A DNA stretch of 9,882 nucleotides, taken from NCBI GenBank assembly GCA_900765465.1, contig CAAFRM010000320.1, positions 1-9,882 on the forward strand, written 5' to 3'. Source of the DNA: an uncultured Prevotella sp. Its GTDB lineage: Bacteria; Bacteroidota; Bacteroidia; Bacteroidales; Bacteroidaceae. A program made the position numbers and the translations under genes. Every line of letters begins with the position of its first letter. Position 1 is the first letter of the stretch. Below, in pieces: positions 6,371 through 9,882 of this stretch. The notes under the pieces were generated by a model. That model worked only from the letters and a program-made list of their open reading frames with translations, did no database searches and was not told the DNA's origin.

Positions 6371-6381
6371 TAACCTGAATG

Positions 6382-6413
6382 CAAAGGTAATAATAAAATT
6401 GGAAACAGACAAG
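6382..6413 (-). promoter_or_regulatory. Putative aroQ promoter
   Basis: On the minus strand TACCTTTG (6389-6382), followed by C, matches the -7 box exactly. CTTG (6413-6410) lies 20 bases upstream of it as a near match to the -33 TTTG. The -33-like element is inside the first unit of the 12-bp tandem repeat. The leader to the aroQ ATG at 6295 would be about 80 bases, antisense to the xerD promoter. Confidence 0.65.
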
Positions 6414-6443
6414 AAAATAGACAAGAAAATAGATAAGAAAATG
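6408..6443. repeat. 12-bp tandem repeat, 3 units, ending in the xerD start codon
   Basis: Units at 6408-6419 and 6420-6431 are identical (GACAAGAAAATA). The third, 6432-6443, differs at two positions and its last three bases are the chosen xerD ATG. Because the unit is 12 bp, gain or loss keeps the frame open from the upstream ATG at 6351. On the other strand unit 1 supplies the -33-like element for aroQ. Confidence 0.85.
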
Positions 6444-7367
6444 GCTAATGACATCATCAAGAACTATATGAGATACCTCAAGCTGGAGCGAAACTATTCG
6501 CTCAATACGCTGGAGGCGTACCGGCACGACCTGGATTATCTGATGGAATATGCCAGGAACAACGACAAGGGGGTGCTGGAAATGAAACTGGAAGACCTGG
6601 AGAACTTTTCGGCGAGTCTGCACGACAAAGGCATCTCGGCAACTTCGCATGCCCGTGTATTGTGCGGCGTGCGTTCCTTCTACCGTTACCTGGTGATTGA
6701 TGATTATCTGAAGGATGACCCTACGGAGCTCTTGCCATCGCCACAGATAGGAGAACATCTGCCGGAATATCTCTCGGTGGAGGAGGTGGATATGCTGGAG
6801 TCTGCCATCGACCTCTCGAAATGGGAGGGACAGCGCAATAAGGCTATCATCGAAACCCTATTTTCCTGCGGATTGCGCGTGTCGGAGCTGGTGACCCTGA
6901 AGATCAGTCAGGTTTACGAGGAGGAGAAGTTCATCCGGGTGATGGGAAAGGGCAAGAAGGAGAGGTTGGTTCCCATCTCGGAAAAGGCGCTGAAGGAAAT
7001 CAACCTGTGGTATATCGACCGCAACCTGATGAAGATTAAACCCGGCGAGGAAGACTACGTCTTCTTGAACCGCCGGGGTGCCCATCTCACCCGCCACATG
7101 ATTCTCATCATGATCAAGAATGCGGCTCAGGATGCAGGCATCAAGAAGACCATCTCGCCCCATACCCTGCGCCACAGTTTCGCCACCGCCCTGCTCAAGG
7201 GAGGAGCCGACCTGAGGGTGATTCAGGCACTGCTGGGACACGAGGATATCGGCACCACGGAAATCTATACCCACATAGAAACTTCCGACCTGAGGGAAGC
7301 CATCCTCTACCATCATCCACGCAATATCAACTATCGGGAAAAGCATTCGGGGGGCAATCTGCCGTAA
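6441..7367 (+). CDS. xerD: Tyrosine recombinase XerD
   Basis: 308 aa from the chosen ATG, close to the usual length of about 300. XerD acts with a XerC-type partner at dif to resolve chromosome dimers at division. An N-terminal SAM-like core-binding domain covers about 1-90 (NYMRYLKLERNYSLNTLEAYRHDL region), and the catalytic domain about 105-290. All catalytic residues are present: Arg146 (CGLRVSEL), Lys170 (MGKGKKERLVP), His241 and Arg244 (HTLRHSFA), His267 (LLGHEDI) and Tyr276 (TEIYTHI). The ATG at 6441 was chosen over the in-frame ATG at 6351 because the extra 30 residues are non-conserved and repeat-encoded (DKKIDKKIDKK); the upstream start remains possible as a nearly leaderless one. 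A housekeeping Xer rather than a mobile-element integrase is favoured by the context. Confidence 0.93.
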   Translation: MANDIIKNYMRYLKLERNYSLNTLEAYRHDLDYLMEYARNNDKGVLEMKLEDLENFSASLHDKGISATSHARVLCGVRSFYRYLVIDDYLKDDPTELLPSPQIGEHLPEYLSVEEVDMLESAIDLSKWEGQRNKAIIETLFSCGLRVSELVTLKISQVYEEEKFIRVMGKGKKERLVPISEKALKEINLWYIDRNLMKIKPGEEDYVFLNRRGAHLTRHMILIMIKNAAQDAGIKKTISPHTLRHSFATALLKGGADLRVIQALLGHEDIGTTEIYTHIETSDLREAILYHHPRNINYREKHSGGNLP

Positions 7368-7436
7368 ATGGTAGAATATTCGGGGATTTACGCTCTATTT
7401 TTCAGTGGAAAATGGCAGAATCTGAAAAAAAATGCG

Positions 7437-7445
7437 TAACTTTGC
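7437..7445 (+). promoter_or_regulatory. Putative metK promoter (-7 box)
   Basis: TAACTTTG (7437-7444) followed by C is an exact TAnnTTTG match. No convincing TTTG was found about 20 bases upstream. The leader would be about 40-45 bases, A-rich, and too short for a SAM riboswitch; no such structure was seen in 7368-7494. No clear terminator for xerD is visible in the same gap. Confidence 0.65.
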
Positions 7446-7494
7446 AGCCGCAAAATAAAGAATAGGAAATATTAATAGAAAATTAAAGGAAAAT

Positions 7495-8769
7495 ATGGCA
7501 TATTTGTTTTCATCAGAATCAGTTTCTGAAGGACATCCAGATAAGGTGGCTGACCAGATTTCAGACGCCTTGCTTGACCAGTTCCTGGCTTACGATGATC
7601 ACGCTCACTGCGCCATCGAGAGCTTCTGTACTACGGGTCAGGTAGTAATCATGGGCGAGGTTCGCTCTAACGTTTATGTAGATTTGCAGACCATCGCCCG
7701 CAAGACCATCAAGAAGATCGGTTATACCAAGAGCGAATATCAGTTTGACGGCGACTCTTGTGGTGTGCTCACCGCCATCCACGAGCAGAGCGACGACATC
7801 AACCGCGGTGTGAGCCGCGAGGAGGATGAGAACCAGGGCGCAGGAGACCAGGGTATGATGTTCGGTTACGCAACCAACGAAACCGCTAATTTCATGCCTG
7901 TATCACTCGACTTGGCTCAGCTCATCATGCGTGTGCTTGCCGACATCCGCAAGGAGGGCAAGGTGATGACTTATCTCCGTCCAGACTCTAAGAGTCAGGT
8001 AACCATCGAGTACTCAGACGACAATATTCCACAGCGCATCGATACCATCGTGGTTTCTACCCAGCATGATGACTTCATCAAGAAGGCTAACGGCGAGGAT
8101 GACGACGAGGCTATGCTGGCTAAGATTCGCGAGGATGTGCTCAACATCCTGATTCCTCGTGTGAAGACTCACCTGAGCGACAAGGTGCTGGCTCTCTTCA
8201 ACGACGACATCAAGTACTTCGTAAACCCAACAGGCAAGTTCGTGATTGGTGGTCCTCACGGAGATACCGGTTTGACAGGTCGTAAGATTATCGTAGATAC
8301 CTACGGTGGCAAGGGTGCCCATGGTGGTGGTGCCTTCTCGGGCAAGGACTCAAGTAAGGTGGACCGTTCTGCAGCCTACGCAGCCCGCTATATCGCTAAG
8401 AACATGGTGGCAGCCGGTGTTGCCGACGAGATGCTGGTACAGGTAAGTTACGCTATCGGCGTGGCAGAGCCAGTAAGCATCTATGTAAACACCTACGGCA
8501 GAAGTCATGTGAACATGACCGACAGTGAAATCGCCAAGAAGATAGCCGAGATGTTCGATCTCCGTCCAAAGGCCATCGAGCGCCAGCTGAAGTTGCGCCA
8601 GCCAATGTACTTCGAGACAGCCGCCTACGGCCACATGGGTCGTAAGAACGAGGTAGTGGAGAAGACCTTCACCAGCCGTTACCACGAGGCAAAGACCATG
8701 AAGGTGGAACTCTTTACCTGGGAAAAGCTCGACAAGGTGGATGAGATCAAGAAGGTTTTCGGACTTTAA
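7495..8769 (+). CDS. metK: S-adenosylmethionine synthetase (methionine adenosyltransferase)
   Basis: 424 aa. MetK makes S-adenosylmethionine from methionine and ATP in the cytoplasm. Signature motifs are intact: SESVSEGHPDKVADQISDA (7-25), the hexapeptide-type ATP motif GAGDQG (115-120), and the P-loop-like glycine motif GGGAFSGKDSSKVDRSAAY (277-295). At about 40 residues longer than the E. coli enzyme, it carries extra sequence, most visibly the acidic stretch KKANGEDDDEAMLAKI (196-211); from memory, longer MetK forms are common in Bacteroidota. It has its own promoter-like box. The DUF4271 gene starts 50 bases after its stop with no terminator or promoter seen between, so they may share a transcript. 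Codon use is that of a highly expressed gene (many AAG, CGT/CGC, GGT). Confidence 0.97.
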   Translation: MAYLFSSESVSEGHPDKVADQISDALLDQFLAYDDHAHCAIESFCTTGQVVIMGEVRSNVYVDLQTIARKTIKKIGYTKSEYQFDGDSCGVLTAIHEQSDDINRGVSREEDENQGAGDQGMMFGYATNETANFMPVSLDLAQLIMRVLADIRKEGKVMTYLRPDSKSQVTIEYSDDNIPQRIDTIVVSTQHDDFIKKANGEDDDEAMLAKIREDVLNILIPRVKTHLSDKVLALFNDDIKYFVNPTGKFVIGGPHGDTGLTGRKIIVDTYGGKGAHGGGAFSGKDSSKVDRSAAYAARYIAKNMVAAGVADEMLVQVSYAIGVAEPVSIYVNTYGRSHVNMTDSEIAKKIAEMFDLRPKAIERQLKLRQPMYFETAAYGHMGRKNEVVEKTFTSRYHEAKTMKVELFTWEKLDKVDEIKKVFGL

Positions 8770-8819
8770 GGAACGAACAAAATAAGAGAGACCGGATTGA
8801 AGGATTCGGGTATTAAAGA

Positions 8820-9848
8820 ATGGTGCAGCAAGCAGATTCGATACATACAGAAGTAGATGCTGAGGCTGGGTCGCAGCAGCAGAACTACAAGCAAAACCAT
8901 AGCAGCCAACTCACGCCTAAGCAGGTGCTGAGTTGGCTGCCTAAGAATGCGACCCCTGCCCAACAAGATTCGATGATCAGGGCGCATATCAAACCCAGTG
9001 AGATTCACTGGAGCGAGATGCCTGACACCTTGCACCTGCCTGGACATGAGGCGGGCAAGAGCTTCAGAGACGTGAGTTTGCCACAATACTACCGTGAGTC
9101 GTTCTTCTCGAAAGACTCGCTCTTCCATCCAGAGCTGAAGGGTGGACGACTGGGAGTGGCGGGCGACCCTGTGCCTTATACGGTGGCAGGTGATAACTTC
9201 ATCACCTCGCTGCTGCTCCTGTGCTTTGTGCTGGCATGCATTGCTTTCTCCAAGTCGAAGCACTTCATCATCCGCCAGGCAAAGGCTTTCTTCCGCACGC
9301 AGCGCGAGGGAACCACCGTTATCACGGAAACCAGTTCTGAGGTGCGCTTCCAGCTGTTCTTCGTGGTGCAGACCTGTCTTCTGGTGGCCATCGGATACTT
9401 CATCTACTCGAAGGTATCCATCGGAGATACATTCATCATCGAGCAGAATCTGGTAATCAGCATCTATGCCGGTTGCGTGATGGGCTACTTCCTGCTGAAG
9501 GCATTTCTCTATTCCTTGGCGGGTTGGGTGTTCTTTGACAAGAAAAAAAATGAACAGTGGCTGAAGGCGTACCTCTTCCTGTTATCGTGCGAGGGTGTGT
9601 TGTTGTTCCCGGCAGTTATGCTGCTGTCTTACTTCGACTTATCGCTCCAAGTGGCGGTGACATACGCCCTGATAGTGCTAGTATTGGTTAAAATGTTGTC
9701 ATTTTATAAGAGTTACCTCATCTTTTTTAAGAGAAATGGCATCTTTTTGCAAATATTTTTGTACTTTTGTGCTCTCGAAGTAGTACCATTGTTTGCCCTT
9801 TGGGGTGGACTCGTATTAATCAGTCATTATTTGAAAATAAACTTTTAA
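8820..9848 (+). CDS. DUF4271 family multi-pass membrane protein of unknown function
   Basis: 342 aa. Residues 1-125 are soluble and Gln/Ser/Pro-rich, with no signal peptide. Six predicted membrane segments follow at about 126-144, 178-196, 210-230, 248-270, 275-294 and 309-335. A basic loop lies at about 145-163 (KSKHFIIRQAKAFFRTQREG). I recognise it as DUF4271 mainly from the C-terminal membrane pattern and the position before hemD; no function is established that I know of. Linkage with hemD is conserved in Bacteroidota as I recall, so a role near haem synthesis, envelope or protein insertion is conceivable but unproven. The N-terminal coding region contains a nested perfect inverted repeat (8868-8955). 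An A8 run at 9543-9550 encodes DKKKN. Base composition turns AT-rich over the last 150 bases. Confidence 0.78.
   Translation: MVQQADSIHTEVDAEAGSQQQNYKQNHSSQLTPKQVLSWLPKNATPAQQDSMIRAHIKPSEIHWSEMPDTLHLPGHEAGKSFRDVSLPQYYRESFFSKDSLFHPELKGGRLGVAGDPVPYTVAGDNFITSLLLLCFVLACIAFSKSKHFIIRQAKAFFRTQREGTTVITETSSEVRFQLFFVVQTCLLVAIGYFIYSKVSIGDTFIIEQNLVISIYAGCVMGYFLLKAFLYSLAGWVFFDKKKNEQWLKAYLFLLSCEGVLLFPAVMLLSYFDLSLQVAVTYALIVLVLVKMLSFYKSYLIFFKRNGIFLQIFLYFCALEVVPLFALWGGLVLISHYLKINF
8868..8955 (+). repeat. Nested inverted repeat within the start of the DUF4271 gene
   Basis: The outer arms are GGGTCGCA (8868-8875) and TGCGACCC (8948-8955). The inner arms are GCAGCCAACTCA (8902-8913) and TGAGTTGGCTGC (8929-8940), perfect over 12 bp with a 15-base loop. 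The mRNA could fold into a long hairpin over codons 17-46, a non-conserved Gln-rich part of the protein. Confidence 0.75.
9754..9769 (+). promoter_or_regulatory. Two adjoining -7-like boxes inside the DUF4271 gene, possible hemD promoter
   Basis: TATTTTTG (9754-9761) and TACTTTTG (9762-9769) both match TAnnTTTG exactly and lie back to back about 90 bases before the downstream ATG. No TTTG is correctly spaced upstream (TTTTTG at 9744-9749 is too close). The match may simply reflect AT-rich codons for Phe, Leu and Tyr in a membrane helix. Confidence 0.3.
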
Positions 9849-9854
9849 GACAAG

Positions 9855-9882
9855 ATGATTAAAAAAATTTTAGTTTCTCAGC
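9855..9882 (+). CDS. hemD: Start of probable uroporphyrinogen-III synthase (3' end outside window)
   Basis: Only nine codons are visible: MIKKILVSQ. This matches the N-terminus I remember for Bacteroidota HemD (MIKKILVSQP), and the position directly after a DUF4271 gene fits. HemD closes hydroxymethylbilane to uroporphyrinogen III in haem and corrinoid synthesis. The ATG lies 6 bases after the DUF4271 stop, so co-transcription is likely. The evidence is short, so the call rests largely on context. Confidence 0.6.

Noticed and set aside
6296..6460. Upstream extension of the aroQ frame (to 199 aa) with a hydrophobic N-terminus resembling a signal peptide
   Set aside because: The repeats FLSIFLSIFLS are the reverse reading of the 12-bp tandem repeat. 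The canonical AroQ start MKIQIINGPN is at 6295, and the extension runs across the predicted aroQ promoter and the xerD promoter.
7349..7354. G6 run near the end of xerD as a phase-variation tract
   Set aside because: It lies only a few codons before the stop and after all catalytic residues, so slippage would change only the tail.
6441..7367. Tyrosine recombinase as sign of a mobile element or integron
   Set aside because: It is a complete XerD-type protein in a conserved housekeeping context; no attachment sites, cargo or flanking repeats of an element are seen.
7368..7494. SAM riboswitch before metK
   Set aside because: The predicted leader is only about 45 bases and A-rich, with no multi-stem structure in the gap.
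7679..7687. TAGATTTGC inside metK as a promoter box
   Set aside because: It is an exact TAnnTTTG match but lies deep in a conserved coding region with no gene start nearby; chance is the simplest explanation.
9543..9550. A8 run in the DUF4271 gene as a programmed slippage site
   Set aside because: The run encodes plain DKKKN in a loop, the frame continues normally to the C-terminus, and no alternative product is suggested.

Overview
The window looks like a core chromosomal segment of a Bacteroidota bacterium, most likely Prevotellaceae (Prevotella/Segatella, gut type). This rests on the gene order (bamA, several ompH/skp genes, murI, rbfA, lolC/E-type permease), a DUF4271 gene placed before hemD, promoter-like boxes of the Bacteroidota form TAnnTTTG, AT-rich leaders without a clear Shine-Dalgarno, and the style of the protein sequences. 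The genus is inferred from memory of such genomes, not from a search.

Positions 1-2556 are an outer-membrane biogenesis block: the C-terminal part of BamA followed by three different Skp/OmpH-like periplasmic chaperones. The middle chaperone has its own promoter-like box and a structured leader, and it is followed by a very strong hairpin, so it may be a separate and abundant transcript. The third chaperone overlaps murI (glutamate racemase, cell-wall D-glutamate) by 4 bases. A gap made entirely of a 7-bp tandem repeat separates murI from rbfA (30S maturation). A palindromic hairpin follows, then a LolC/LolE-type permease gene for lipoprotein sorting.

Positions 5070-5220 lie between convergent genes and hold an 87-bp cluster of three hairpins with inverted ends. 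On the minus strand follow aroQ and a class I O-methyltransferase gene, 1 base apart and probably one operon. aroQ is divergent from xerD. The spacer between them is unusual: two promoter-like boxes face each other, a 12-bp palindrome lies between them, and a 3 x 12-bp tandem repeat runs into the xerD start codon and also carries the -33-like element for aroQ.

Positions 7368-9882 hold a metK promoter and metK (S-adenosylmethionine synthetase), then a six-TM DUF4271 protein of unknown function and the first nine codons of a probable hemD. SAM from MetK is the cofactor of the O-methyltransferase and of many other enzymes, but no closer pathway link is visible.

No RNA gene, CRISPR array, insertion sequence or phage gene was recognised. 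The coding content is conserved housekeeping. The points of interest are in the intergenic and regulatory DNA, the expanded Skp family and the uncharacterised DUF4271 protein.
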